64,000 nt of DNA from Nectonema munidae (GCA_030549495.1 JAUIRK010000879.1:496001-560000), one strand, 5' to 3'; positions 28,101 through 35,323 are shown, numbered from the stretch's first letter. The notes: a model not told the origin generated them from the sequence alone. Program-made: numbers and translations.

Positions 28101-31100
28101 CACAAGTTCTTTAAGTCATTTTTTTATTTTATACTAAATCTTAAATATCATATAGATCTTCTTATAACAGGGATCGACAAACTTTTTTCCTGTCGACCCC
28201 TTCATAAGACATTTGTCTTCACATCAACCCCCACCCCACATAGAAATGTTTCATAAAAACATTAATCAATGTCCAACAATTAAGATAAAAAATACAAACC
28301 AAAAATGTTTCATATATCCTATCCTATACAATGTCCTAAGCTATGTTTTAAAAGAAAAATGAGATTTATTACTGCTATAAAGTAAAAAAAGCATAGCACA
28401 ATTTTGTAAGTTTGTCTATCTTATCGACCCCTAAAGATCTGTTACCGACCCCGAGGGGTCGATATCGACCACTTTGCCGACCCCAGTACTTATATCCTCA
28501 CAACTCAAATGTTTGCGCTCTGATGAATTGATTCTTATCCTCACAAAAATGTCAATGCTAATAAACTTTTAGATTTTGTAAATTTAAAATGAAACGTCGC
28601 CATAACTCATTTTGTACCAATGTTCCCAAAGGAAACACTGACAAACTCTGATTTTAAATGGAATTAAATAGAGATTACGGAAGCCTTCTGCGTTCCCTTT
28701 GGGAACATTGGTACTAAATGGAGTACCACATAAATAAATTTGAACTAAACATAATCCCAGCTAATCAATTCCCACTCTCAACTCAACAAAAACATACGCC
28801 TCTCTCTTACAAGCATCGCTGCAAACCAGCTTCTTCTAAAACTGCTAACTAACAATCTGACTCACGAAAAGATAAATTCGCCTTCCAAAAACGATTAAAA
28901 ACCTCAGTACAAATAAAACGCAATCACTATTGAAAAAAGAAGTAGTACCACTGCAAGTAAAACGTATTTCAATTTGCCTTATCTATTGAAGAACAAACTG
29001 CTAAGGAAACCTTCTCAAAAACCGTATTGAATCTCAAGACTTACTCCTTCGTGCTCCAAGTTTCGTTCTTTCTATTTCCTAGCGCCATGCCTTTCACCTC
29101 TATTGCTCAAGCAATTTACTCGACTCCACTATATATTTGGTAGTTAAAGGATTAATTGGATTATTTATTATATTTTATAAAACAAAGAATTATATATATA
29201 TATTAAAAATATATGTACTCAATTAAGCTCTATCATATCATGTGTGTGTGTATTGATGATGGATGTCATTTTAGGTCTACCTTTCACTTTTCTATTAAAA
29301 CTTAATTCTGAAGCATCCATTATAAGTTCGCCGCTGACATGTCTCGGGACATGTCCAATCCATCTCAGTCTTTGCGTTTTTATAACTCAATTGATGTCAA
29401 TAACACCGGTTTGACTTCTAACTTTTTCATTACTTATTTTATCTTTCAAAGTTATTCAACAGAGCATTCTTAACATTCTCATTTCATTTGTTTGTAGCTT
29501 TCTTTTATCAATTTATTTTAGCGGCCAGTTTTGAGCTCCTTAACCCATTAAGTCCGAATGTTCCCAGAAATTTCATCTTCGTCTGCTTTTTTCAATGACT
29601 TTGAATATAAATCGTCTGCGTTTTTTTAAATATCGTCTGTTTTCCATGGTACTTAGTGGGTTAAGTAAGAACGGGTCTCACGCAAGAGGAATAAAACAAA
29701 CCTTTTAATCTAAGCGAACTTCCTTTACAGCGCATAAAACTAGTTAAAATTTTAAACTTATTCCAAGCACATCTTATTCTGAAGTCAATTGCACTGCTGA
29801 CACCTGAAATGTCAACTATCGCGTCCTCTAAATAACAAAATTCATCCACTTTGTATACAATATAATTTTGAACAACCAAAATTTCTTCTTGTTGAACCAC
29901 AGATTTTGTTTCTCCTCAACGATGTTTGCAAGTAAAATTTTTGGCTTTAATGAGATTTCCTTTGATATTCGAACATCTCTTGTAAACCCATTTATAACAT
30001 TTTGTACTGAAAATTGAGTTATGCTTGACTCTGCTATCACATATGACACATTGATCGATCTTGGCAATCGCGGAATACTTTCTGTCATAAACTTGTATCT
30101 TTAATAATAATACTTTGCGATCTAATCTGCAACGACTGGATCTATGGTCCTGTTATAAATAATTTACATTCTAAAGTAAAGTTATTTTCATGTTATTTTT
30201 AAAGGTAAAGATAAAGTAAAGGTATCCTGGGGTGTTTTCATCGAGAAGGCACAATTACGCCGCTTGCATCGAACTATAAGGAAAGTAGGCTTGATGCCGG
30301 ATCAAACACAAGACCCTGAGTTATGGAAAGCCAAGTATCTAACCAACCTTCCTCATGCCCCCTTAAACCTTCTGGATCAGAATTTTATTTACGTTGACTA
30401 TCATCCTGTAATCAGTAATCCTGTACTTTGGAGTTTTTTTTTAAAAAAGTTTAGAGAAAAATTTATATAAATTTTTTTAAATAAATTGTAGTCAAATAAT
30501 ATTTTATAAAAAGTTTTTAAGTTAAATTAAAAAAATTTAATTTAAGGTATTGTGAGTAATTTTTATGTTTATCGTATTTTAACCCAATACGTGTCTGGTC
30601 CTGCAAACGGCCAATCTGACATCTTCCAAGTCTCACTAATACGGCATTAGTGATAGTTAGCATGCAGACTGTTTTTCTCTTCAATGAAATTTTATTATTT
30701 ATATACCTACACTTCTGCTTCTAAATGAAAAGATTTTGTTAAAAATTTAGCATTACGGCATGAAATATTTGTAGAATGATGGAGGAGAGAAGATTTGGAT
30801 TTGTCCAGCGTGTGCTCTGCCTGACGATGGAACTCCCATGATTGGCTGTGACCGCTGCGACGACTGGTACCACTGGTATGTTTCTTTTTCCATGTCACTT
30901 CAAAACTTTTTTACGTCTTCATTTTTTGTTCTTTATTCTGGTGTATAGCCAAGGGCACACCCAAAAAAACAGCGAATTGAAACGGACAAAAAGTCTGTTA
31001 CACTTTTTATTTATTGAGTTTGTGGATGAAGGCAGTTACTACGCAAGGATTGTATTTGGGTGTATATGTCTTGAAAAAAATATTTCTGGCGACACTACCG

Positions 31101-33263
31101 AAATCCCCCACGCCACATAGCTTGGCAGAAAGAGTATAGTAATTCAGTATATGGAGATTAAATTGAGACTTGAGAAGGTATCTACTTTTTACGACTTTTC
31201 ACTAATGACGCTTTACCTGCATATACAAAGTAAGTTTACACCTTCCATCCTTATTTTCAAAGAGCGCTAAAATTACAAGATATATCTCGTGTATTGTGTA
31301 ATGTAATAAAAATGTCAAAATAATCTGAGCTTAACCCCATTTCATCCCATCATCAGTTATGGTTGACGCACATCATTTATTCATTTTAAGGTATTCCTAT
31401 GTCAAAATACTTAATATTTAAATACTTTCAAATAAAATCGTCTACCTTAAGTTACATAAAATCTCATTAAAGATGCTGAACTTTATGATTGAACGGTTAA
31501 TGAAAAAAAAAGTTTATCACTCATTTCTAATTATTATTATTTTCGAACTTTGAGCTTTGGTCTTTCACGCCAAATGGAAGAGATCAGGGCGTGATAGAAG
31601 TCTGCTTTATTTTGTACAACTGATTGAAGAAGATAAGCAGAAGATTCGTCTTCAAAAACTTGGATTTTTTTTGACATTTTAGCGCTACTGATTTCCTGCA
31701 ATCCAAAAAGAGAGATGAGATGGAAAAAGTACGGAAAATTTAAAAAGATAAGCTGACGATTAGTTTTTATAAATATTGGCCTTAACTAAAGTGTTCTTGA
31801 ATTATACAGCTGCTGCAGATAAACTAAAATTACTTGGTTTCTGCCACATGATCTGTCATATGTTGACTGCTAGCAGATAGTTTGGGACGACTTGTCTTAG
31901 ATCTATTGGTAAATATATAAAATGGAAGAAATATTTTACCGCTTAAATCATTTTTATAAAATCAAAAATTCATGCTCACCAGCATACGCACAGTCACAAA
32001 TTAAGAGACGTTCAAATCATGAAATCACACACACTCAGAGATAACAAACTCAAACATATTTCCATGTGCAAACGCAAAAGTACATGATCACCCGATTCTA
32101 GACAGACAGATAAATATTTTTTTTACCAAATAGGAGCTTATGTAAAAAGTTGGTATGGGGGACCTATTTCTGTTTTTGATCGCTGTTTAGACTGGTCCAG
32201 AGTTTAAGTTTAGATTATCTTTAATTTCATACTGAATTTATTACAGTTAGAAATTAATTGGTACGCTAACTAATAAAATTCAGTGTTTCACAAATGTTGA
32301 AGTATGAAAATTAAGACAAGTGTCACATTTGACAAGTGGTGTTGTAAGCCAATCACACGCCTTTCCACGAATCTGTCTAAATACGCGCTAAGATCACTAC
32401 CAAAAGTCCCATAACCAAGTCTCATTCGTGTACTTACAATCTCTCTTTTTGGTCACTTCGTACCAAGGTCAACACACGCCTTTTTTCATTTCATGAATAT
32501 GAGCACCATGCTGCTTGAAATATAAATAAAGTTTTTGCAAAGCCTTTTTCCTTCCATATTTTCCCTATCGTAAGTATCTTTGGAGACATCTTGATTTCAA
32601 GTTATAACCTTTTGAATTTCTTGGAAATTATGCTTTGATTTTATTTGAACTTTTCTAAATTTGTTTTTATTAATGAAAAATATTATTATTATTTTTAATT
32701 TTAAAAATAAAAAGCTACATAAATTTTACATTTTTGATTTAATATATTTAACAACAAATTATTCAATAAAAATTTTAAAAATAATTGAAATTTTTTTTTT
32801 GTAAAATAGCAAAAAATGGCACTCCTGTTACGCATCAAATTTTGTGGGGAAAATCTTTTTCAGGAACGATCATTTTCTTGTAAATCTTTAATGTATACAT
32901 TATCCTGTTCAAAAAATTTTTTACCAAAATTTACAATGTACCAGATGGCTCTCCAAATATTTACGAGTTTGTTTTCAGTGTATGTCAGTAATGGATTTAC
33001 CCAGGGGGTTTTAACTCTCCCCCACCCATTAATTTTCACATTTTATGTTTTTTATAAGCCTTAAAACATTACCCGTTCTCCTTACTTTTTTAGTTAATTT
33101 CTCGACTATGTATAGTTAGGATTCTATGTGTTTTATTTTAACATTTAGGATATGCGTTGGAATTTCGGAAGTTCCAGAAAATATGGAGGACTGGTTTTGT
33201 TCAAGATGCACACTCTTAATCAAGAAAAGCTCAACCAAGAAAAGGAAAAAGAAACGCAGATGA
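985..33263 (+). CDS. TAF3: TAF3, TFIID subunit 3 (16 exons)
   Basis: This is transcription initiation factor TFIID subunit 3, a nuclear protein that pairs with TAF10 through a histone fold and anchors TFIID on H3K4me3 nucleosomes through a PHD finger. Exons: 985-1159, 2689-2874, 11069-11239, 11454-11567, 12886-13030, 15266-15481, 17170-17403, 18911-18944, 19007-19174, 19370-19485, 19551-19789, 23568-23768, 27249-27357, 27411-27519, 30775-30875, 33149-33263. All are bounded by AG/GT and all phases match; together they make 2433 nt, 810 residues (human TAF3 is about 930). Residues about 12-58 form the histone fold (SVARLCHYIGW), 59-120 the conserved region after it (LSIDEIFEYI), 121-735 a low-complexity linker rich in K, E, S and D, and 745-790 the PHD finger. 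The cage residues known from human TAF3, Trp in IWICPAC and Met in PMIGCD, are present. The tail is short and basic. The homology calls at both ends are strong; the middle exons rest on phase, frame and composition. Confidence 0.93.
1643..1872. mobile_element. hAT MITE with 8-bp TSD
   Basis: The element starts CAATGGCGTAGG and ends GTACGCCACTG, inverted termini of the common hAT type. The flanks are GTCCCTTG (1635-1642) and GTTCCTTG (1873-1880), an 8-bp target duplication with one mismatch. It is about 230 bp, non-coding, and lies in TAF3 intron 1. Confidence 0.8.
1911..1928. repeat. (AT)n microsatellite
   Basis: A simple TA dinucleotide run in TAF3 intron 1. Confidence 0.8.
2480..2625 (+). 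repeat. 44-bp minisatellite, about three copies
   Basis: A unit of about 44 bp (GGTTTCTAATTCGTCAATTA and following) repeats roughly three times just upstream of TAF3 exon 2. An open frame through it is a by-product of the repeat running into the exon. Confidence 0.75.
2689..2874 (+). CDS. TAF3: TAF3 exon 2: post-histone-fold region
   Basis: The acceptor TTTTCATTTTCAG restores phase 1 and gives DQRSIASSFDVLSAFSSLGL, then SIDEIFEYI and PPIDFPSLP. This corresponds to the conserved stretch after the TAF3 histone fold (FQLMGVSLHELEDYI and the Pro-rich piece in vertebrates). The donor is TTCAG|GTTTTT, phase 1. Confidence 0.88.
3195..3323. mobile_element. TTAA-flanked MITE, copy A (divergent)
   Basis: Inverted ends TTAACCCTTTGAGGACC and GGTCCTCAAAGGGTTAA are bounded by TTAA, the piggyBac-type target. 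The inside keeps the GTCTGC / GCAGAC words of the wider family. Confidence 0.75.
3328..3462. mobile_element. TTAA-flanked MITE, copy B
   Basis: Ends TTAACCCGTTAACG and CGTTAACGGGTTAA, with an inner GTCGACTATAGTCGAC near-palindrome. Same subfamily as the copy at 33714. It abuts copies A and C. Confidence 0.78.
3459..3586. mobile_element. TTAA-flanked MITE, copy C
   Basis: Contains GCAGACGATATCTAAA, the palindrome GTTCCCAAATGGGAAC and the end CTTAATGGGTTAA. Its left end is merged with copy B and shares one TTAA. Confidence 0.75.
3587..5339. other. TAF3 intron 2, no gene seen
   Basis: AT-rich, with short open frames that match nothing I know. A pyrimidine-rich tract ending CAG at 4461 precedes a 49-codon open stretch, but its phase does not fit exon 2. 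Confidence 0.4.
5340..5900 (-). pseudogene. Tigger/pogo-type transposase C-terminal fossil
   Basis: Read on the minus strand, about 5.7-5.85 kb gives KSITTIDALYLLEKWWKSV followed by IETIKNYFKNAL. This is the hallmark region downstream of the DDE core in Tigger/Jerky transposases (xITxLDALxLIxxAWxxVxxxTIxNCFxxAGF). The rest is a Lys/Glu-rich tail interrupted by several stops (for example in-frame TAA/TAG after KNALV), so it is a dead DNA-transposon remnant in TAF3 intron 2. Confidence 0.65.
6010..7130 (-). mobile_element. Fossil of a multicopy arthropod GERFHQD-family element
   Basis: Three minus-strand segments in order: 7125-6877 (with DLVRDLALTKGQAELHGPRL), 6796-6542 (SIPVGYFVHLKETYESM, then FICGDLKVVNILMGLQTGY) and 6528-6016 (MSLKIHLLDSHLDFFPENLG, SEEHGERFHQDISVM, GRWSVTMLEDYCW). 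From memory this is a protein family found in many copies in arachnid, hemipteran and crustacean genomes and behaving as a mobile element. Its class is not clear to me. This copy is broken in several places and lies antisense to TAF3 in intron 2. Confidence 0.7.
7131..8545. other. TAF3 intron 2, no gene seen
   Basis: AT-rich sequence with only short open frames. The first few hundred bases may be the degraded 5' part of the element next to it, but I cannot read a protein there. Confidence 0.35.
8546..8684. mobile_element. TTAA-flanked MITE, copy D
   Basis: TTAACCCATTTAAGGCC at the left and GGTCGTAAATGGGTTAA at the right, with inner GCAGACGATATCTAAA and TTATGTTCC words shared with the other copies. 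Confidence 0.82.
8929..10045 (+). mobile_element. Pogo/Tigger-type non-autonomous element, copy 1
   Basis: Starts TACAGTAAACTCCCGATAAC, a typical Tigger-like end (TA target, CAGTAAAC), followed by repeated GATAACT/GTCGGATAAGTTGAAAT words. The sequence from about 9185 to 9380 and from 9875 to 10045 matches the reverse complement of 53333-53937, which shows a dispersed family. No coding sequence is seen. The right terminus is blurred. Confidence 0.7.
9395..9850. repeat. Inverted low-complexity insert within the pogo-type element
   Basis: TTCTAAATTGTCTTTTTT-like units on the left face AAAAAGACAATTTAGAAC-like units on the right. The other copy of the host element (53333-53937) lacks this block, so it is an insertion or local expansion. 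It may be a MITE. Confidence 0.55.
10046..11068. other. TAF3 intron 2 end, no gene seen
   Basis: AT-rich, no coding frame or repeat that I recognise up to the exon 3 acceptor. Confidence 0.4.
11069..11239 (+). CDS. TAF3: TAF3 exon 3: charged linker
   Basis: Phase 1 in and out, 57 codons. It encodes a Lys/Glu-rich linker (KSKEEVKEAVEDKKDG) after the acceptor TTCAATAG, with donor CTAG|GTATTT. It follows an 8.2 kb intron. There is no family-specific motif; the assignment rests on phase and composition. Confidence 0.75.
11326..11348. repeat. (CAT)n microsatellite
   Basis: A short trinucleotide run in TAF3 intron 3. Confidence 0.7.
11454..11567 (+). CDS. TAF3: TAF3 exon 4: linker
   Basis: The exon follows a clear TTTTCACAG acceptor and ends at TTCAG|GTAATA, phase 1 on both sides. 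It encodes ELSFSNAKDVQYTTVRRDG and an EEEY stretch, with no known domain. Skipping it would keep the frame. Confidence 0.75.
12886..13030 (+). CDS. TAF3: TAF3 exon 5: acidic linker
   Basis: Phase 1 in and phase 2 out, encoding a Glu/Lys-rich linker (FKSETKENVLLEEAKSNEAS). Two in-frame acceptors lie nine bases apart (after AATTAG at 12885 and after ATGCAG at 12894), so isoforms differing by three residues are possible. The donor is TACG|GTACTT. Confidence 0.72.
13289..13425. mobile_element. TTAA-flanked MITE, copy E
   Basis: TTAACCCATTTAAGACC to GGTCGTAAATGGGTTAA, 137 bp, very similar to copy D. In TAF3 intron 5. Confidence 0.83.
13426..14470. other. TAF3 intron 5, no gene seen
   Basis: AT-rich; open frames are short and unrecognised. 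Confidence 0.35.
14471..14608. mobile_element. TTAA-flanked MITE, copy F (inverted)
   Basis: TTAACTCATTATGTCCCAATG to GGTACTTAATGGGTTAA, opposite orientation to copies D and E, with the inner TTCGTCTGC and GTTTGCG words. Confidence 0.82.
15266..15481 (+). CDS. TAF3: TAF3 exon 6: Lys/Glu-rich linker
   Basis: The acceptor TCTGCTTTTCAG leads into RVKPKKDKKTPHNKNEKEV and further K/E/A-rich sequence ending VIPSPPR, phase 2 in and out, 216 nt. Vertebrate TAF3 has a comparable Lys/Glu linker. Longer open frames on the opposite strand here are shadows of this exon. Confidence 0.78.
15482..17169. other. TAF3 intron 6, no gene seen
   Basis: AT-rich. A 78-codon plus-strand frame at 16578-16814 (Cys- and Lys-rich) matches nothing I know and has no support as a gene. 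Confidence 0.35.
17170..17403 (+). CDS. TAF3: TAF3 exon 7: basic linker
   Basis: Acceptor TTTCTCTAG, donor TTTAG|GTATTC, phase 2 on both sides. It encodes a strongly basic segment (IKKVKKTKTKKSKPRSH), which looks like a nuclear localisation signal, then an acidic/Ser stretch. The NLS is inferred from composition only. Confidence 0.78.
17835..17855. repeat. poly-G tract
   Basis: A run of about 20 G just after CAGTGGGGGATCCAGAAATC, which looks like a lone hAT-type terminus. Homopolymer length is likely to be unreliable in the assembly. Confidence 0.6.
17995..18185. repeat. GACTCC-rich dispersed repeat, copy 1
   Basis: Carries ACTCCAACCTTAACTC and CGACTCTAACTTCGATT together with AATACTTATAAA. 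Related stretches lie at 40515-40835 and 50385-50640. It is similar in style to hAT MITEs with GGAGTCGGAGTCG termini. The boundaries are uncertain. Confidence 0.4.
18911..18944 (+). CDS. TAF3: TAF3 exon 8: 34-nt micro-exon
   Basis: A very short exon, SENETVEQEEEK, between acceptor TTTCTTGTAG and donor AAAAG|GTATTT. It converts phase 2 to phase 0, which the next exon needs, so it cannot be skipped without breaking the frame. Confidence 0.72.
19007..19174 (+). CDS. TAF3: TAF3 exon 9: acidic and Ser-rich linker
   Basis: Phase 0 on both sides, 56 codons, separated from exon 8 by a 62-nt intron. It encodes an Asp run (IDDDDDDADDE), then a Ser/Thr-rich region. Donor GACAAA|GTACGC. Confidence 0.75.
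19370..19485 (+). CDS. TAF3: TAF3 exon 10: linker
   Basis: Phase 0 in, phase 2 out, after acceptor TAATATTTTAG. It encodes KNVMKCENSSFYESSLPPFN and an acidic end. Donor GTTGA|GTAAGG is close to consensus. No known domain. Confidence 0.72.
19551..19789 (+). CDS. TAF3: TAF3 exon 11: Pro/Ser linker
   Basis: Separated from exon 10 by a 65-nt intron. It encodes RNSPEFIDLDSPPPPKTPSP, a Pro-rich segment with SP/TP sites, and ends at ACAG|GTAAGA, phase 1. An opposite-strand open frame here is a shadow. Confidence 0.8.
20740..21850 (-). pseudogene. Tigger-like transposase fossil
   Basis: On the minus strand around 20.95-21.1 kb one reads VLDALDLVQQ, then IQTIANCLKGGGFF, equivalent to the LDAxxxIxxAW...TIxNCFxxAGF block of Tigger/pogo transposases, followed near 20.9 kb by ESIAVDDCVMNTAPLTDQD. 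Upstream parts are heavily decayed, with many stops and shifts. Together with the fossil at 5.3 kb it shows that pogo-type transposases were once active here; it may or may not be the source of the non-autonomous copies at 8.9 and 53.3 kb. Confidence 0.6.
22405..22510 (+). repeat. tRNA-like SINE head
   Basis: GATGGCCTAGTGGTAGGAGCG resembles a tRNA A box and GGGTTCGATTACC a B box, about 45 bases apart. There is no clean cloverleaf or discriminator end, so a tRNA-derived SINE is more likely than a tRNA gene. In TAF3 intron 11. Confidence 0.6.
22890..23115 (+). repeat. Dispersed SINE-like repeat, copy 1
   Basis: Shares CTAAGCGTTGAA, CACTAGATGC-like, TTTGAACACAAA.GTGGAACT and TACGCTTAGT.ATGATGATC with 52641-52815. 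Part of it (CCAGTTCAAACC) resembles a pol III B box. The copies are clearly related but degraded. Confidence 0.65.
23568..23768 (+). CDS. TAF3: TAF3 exon 12: acidic linker
   Basis: Phase 1 in and out, 201 nt. It encodes AKDDDLECESVTDDDDDDK, then Ser-rich sequence ending in the basic SSRKSKK. Donor AAAA|GTACGC, like exon 9. The intron before it (3.8 kb) carries a Tigger-like fossil and two SINE-like repeats. Confidence 0.76.
23769..25999. other. TAF3 intron 12, no gene seen
   Basis: AT-rich with several 60-65 codon frames of no known family. Short (AACT)n at about 24005. Confidence 0.35.
26000..26690 (+). pseudogene. BED-hAT transposase fossil, copy 1
   Basis: KYDKNSYFTFGFTALKS at about 26009 is the start of a BED-type N-terminus. 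LNVLRISEPIKLKYI and then SLFNFFVIQLNETTDATNLA and CVYVPYVYDEHLLDNFLFC follow, the pattern of ZBED/SCAND3-like hAT transposases (xxxFSIQLDESTDxxxxxQLLVFVRY). The zinc-finger part contains disruptions and the catalytic C-terminus is absent. It lies in TAF3 intron 12 in the sense direction. Copy 2 is at 38560-38970 in reverse. Confidence 0.78.
27249..27357 (+). CDS. TAF3: TAF3 exon 13: linker
   Basis: After acceptor TTTTTGATGCAG it encodes KDNNKSPNTFSQQVFSNEIP and more, ending TCAAC|GTAACG, phase 2. An internal CAG|GTATTC could act as a donor, but it would put a stop early in exon 14, so the longer exon is preferred. The next intron is only 53 nt. Confidence 0.75.
27411..27519 (+). CDS. TAF3: TAF3 exon 14: lead-in to the PHD finger
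   Basis: Phase 2 in and 0 out. It encodes ISIETDIPEFEATQPEEQ, then CKLIVETQGSVVI. The last residues line up with the STYVI strand just before the PHD finger in vertebrate TAF3, which supports the chain. A SINE starts within about ten bases of the donor. Confidence 0.83.
27525..27645 (+). repeat. tRNA-derived SINE at a splice donor
   Basis: CTTGGGTTCGAGCGAGC (B-box-like), then AAGCCTTCTTTGCTCATAG and GATGAAAACACTCCA are shared with the SINE copies at 30203, 35945, 36270 and 44745. The head begins just after the exon 14 donor GTAAGA. Confidence 0.65.
28029..28046. repeat. Short telomere-like AACCCT motif
   Basis: AACCTAACCCTAACCC, two to three units of the vertebrate-type telomere word. Too short to mean an interstitial telomere. 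Confidence 0.4.
28168..28486. mobile_element. hAT (Charlie-like) MITE
   Basis: Begins CAGGGATCGACAAACTTTTT and ends CACTTTGCCGACCCCAG, close to the CAGGGGTCGGCAAACT termini of Charlie-type hATs. Inside it has GACCCC-rich flanks and no coding sequence. Both flanks contain CTTATA, but the 8-bp duplication is not exact. Confidence 0.7.
28610..28730. mobile_element. Divergent MITE related to the TTAA family
   Basis: ATAACTCATTTTGTACCAATG faces CATTGGTACTAAATGGAGTA, and TTCCCAAAGGAAAC faces CCTTTGGGAACATTGG. It is a palindrome-like relative of the TTAA MITEs that has lost its TTAA ends. Confidence 0.55.
29265..30090 (-). pseudogene. LINE reverse-transcriptase tail, split by a MITE
   Basis: Minus strand: a Cys-poor remnant of the linker before about 29.9 kb, then VQNYIVYKVDEFCYLEDAIV, SAIDFRIRCAWNKFKILTSF and LKGLFYSSCVRPVLT, the thumb/C-terminus of a non-LTR retrotransposon RT (FCYLGDMxx, SRIRxAWxKFxxLxxxLxxK). 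After a TTAA MITE it resumes with RLRWIGHVPRHVSGELIMD and FNRKVKGRPKMT (usual consensus RRLRWFGHVxR...GRPRKTW). The copy is 5'-truncated and decayed. In TAF3 intron 14, antisense. Confidence 0.8.
29540..29664. mobile_element. TTAA-flanked MITE, copy G, inside the LINE
   Basis: TTAACCCATTAAGTCCGAATG to GTACTTAGTGGGTTAA. It splits the RT C-terminus of the LINE at 29265-30090, so it is younger than that LINE insertion. Confidence 0.83.
30203..30372 (-). repeat. tRNA-derived SINE (minus)
   Basis: Reads CTGGGGTGTTTTCATCGAGA, AGGCACAATTACGCCGCTTG and CTTGATGCCGGATCAAACAC on the plus strand, about 75 to 80 percent like 44745-44905 by eye. In reverse it has a B-box-like region and a tRNA-like head. 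Confidence 0.7.
30775..30875 (+). CDS. TAF3: TAF3 exon 15: PHD finger, first part
   Basis: It encodes KIWICPACALPDDGTPMIGC followed by DRCDDWYHW, the first zinc ligands (C-x2-C, C-x2-C, H) of the TAF3 PHD finger. The Trp and Met known to form the H3K4me3 cage in human TAF3 are kept. The donor TG|GTATGT splits the final Trp codon, phase 2. Confidence 0.95.
30876..33148. other. TAF3 last intron, no gene seen
   Basis: AT-rich, no coding frame with support. A short C/G-rich patch at 33001-33030 (CCAGGGGGTTTTAACTCTCC) and the following ATTAATTTTCACATTTTATG recur at about 36888-37000, suggesting a dispersed repeat. Confidence 0.35.
33149..33263 (+). CDS. TAF3: TAF3 exon 16: PHD finger end and stop
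   Basis: After acceptor ACATTTAG it encodes ICVGISEVPENMEDWFCSRC, giving the last PHD zinc ligands, then a basic tail (IKKSSTKKRKKKRR) and TGA at 33261. Human TAF3 ends the same way, with a short Lys/Arg tail after the PHD finger. Confidence 0.94.
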
Positions 33264-33645
33264 CTCAACATCGTGTTTATCATCTATTCGCTAAAATTAA
33301 AATTTATTCTAAGATTACTTACGATAATATTATCATTTATTCATCCTCACTTACGTAGTTATAGAAATGCCAGGGTGTGTCTTTGTTTTACTCTCAAAAC
33401 TATGTAATTTATTCAATACAATATACTGTTTGTAATGAAAGAAGCTGGGTATGGAAAGAAATGATACGTGTAAGCCAGGTTTGCAGTGTGGGAGAGAAAA
33501 TATATAACTCCAAGTATTTACAAAAAATTAATCTTGACGGCAAATACCTTAAAAAATCCTAAAGTTACTACATTTTTAGAAGGCATTACAATGAATATTA
33601 TGTTTGATGTGTTCGCTTCAAAACCACTAAGTATAATTAACGGAG

Positions 33646-33651
33646 AATAAA
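33646..33651 (+). terminator. Candidate TAF3 poly(A) signal
   Basis: AATAAA about 380 bases after the TAF3 stop. In DNA this AT-rich the hexamer is common, so the assignment is weak. Confidence 0.3.
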
Positions 33652-33713
33652 ATGCAAGCCAAACAAGAATTCTATGTAAACTTATTTCCCACTTAAAAAA
33701 CATGCTAGTCAGG

Positions 33714-33851
33714 TTAACCAGTTATCGACCACAGTCGACATATGCCGACTTTATAAAAATGTGAATCGTCTGCATTTATTATTGCTTTTTAATACTAATC
33801 TTCTGCTTTATACTAGATATCGTCTGATTATTCTGGTCGTTAACGTGTTAA
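33714..33851. mobile_element. TTAA-flanked MITE, copy H
   Basis: TTAACCAGTTATCGACC to GGTCGTTAACGTGTTAA, with CAGTCGACATATGCCGAC inside. Same subfamily as copy B at 3328. Confidence 0.8.
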
Positions 33852-35323
33852 TAATGATAAATAACACTTTCACCAAATTTTCAGTCAAAATGAAAAGTAT
33901 AAACAGTTTCTGAAGTCATCACCACAACCATAGAAAAAGAATGAGATGTTAGTTGTTACGATGCAAAATTGATCCCACTTCAAAAAAACTGATTATATGG
34001 GCGAAAAATTATCTGCATGTCTATAAATCCAAGCAACATTCTGTTAATGCACAAACTCAACAAGCGAGCACATCAATTGAATATTGTACGTTATAAATGC
34101 AATCTGTGTATTTAAAATACGTACAAAAATATCAAAAAAATGATTCACCAGTACAGAGAGCTGAGTCTTTAGAATCAAATAAAAACATGTCTTCATTAGT
34201 AAAAAGTTCCATTACATACTTATCTGATAAAAGTGAGCAACTTAAAAATTATTACTCTTTTATTTGTTTTTTTGACAAAAAAAATCTATCAGCTTTAATA
34301 ACATCATTATTACTAACAAATCTTTAGAGGATCAGTAACAAAAAGAGAAAAAATAAGGAAATCGTTAAAAGAAGGAAATTTAACGATAAAAAAGATAGAT
34401 GATATGCAGACAGATAAAAGTATAATCATTTACCTTTTATTTTATAAGTAATTCATTTTTTAAAACAAATTTTTTAATTTTAATCATTAAACGAATATCA
34501 AAGTTTCTTTTAACTAGAACATTAGAACTTTATTCTGATGTTCAATTATGATTAAACAATGCGACCTTGCCCTTGTAAAAAAGCCTTTGATTTAATATAA
34601 AGAATAGCATTGTGAATGAAAGGAAGATTTCAAAAAATAATTTGTATTATATGAAGTTACTTTTATGTCTTAAATCCAAAAAAAATTGTTGTCGGTGGTT
34701 CTTCCAAAAGAAGAAGAATAATCTATCATAACTGAAAATTAGGCTTTTTATTTCTAAAAAATTCTTGACTTCTGAAAATTTGCTAAAATAAACTGATTTG
34801 AAAAAATAAGTTCTTTTCAAAAACATTTTAGAGTTACAACGGGGATTTTATTTTAGAAATGTTTTTTCTAATTAATATCAATATAAATTCAATTTAAAAA
34901 GAGACAATACAATTCCAAAAAGGTGCACTAAAATTTTTTATTTTTTTCAAACTAGGTTCTTTGTTTCTTTCTATTTGATTATCACTAATCATGAAACCAA
35001 TAATTCGGATCTTCAAATGTTTGATATAATATTTAAATAAAATTATGGTATCTCTTTCAATCAAAAGGAGACAACACTGACCCACAAAATAAAAATCTTT
35101 AAGTATATAATTACTCGTTGAAAAGAGAAGCAAACGATTAATTTTAGAAAACTTGTGCTTATATAATCGCATATTTCTTTAGCAATTGAATAGTGTAATA
35201 TTTTGCTTCCTGGTATTTTAATAAATATATAAGAAGTAAAGAGTATGAGCTACGTAGTTTATGAATGTTTCATTATTATTTAACTTATAAAGTTGATAAA
35301 ACATAATTCAAGGTGATCTAGAG
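33852..35323. other. Intergenic, no gene seen
   Basis: AT-rich. A 76-codon frame at 34097-34327 and a 92-codon minus frame at 34894-35172 match no family I know. Confidence 0.35.
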
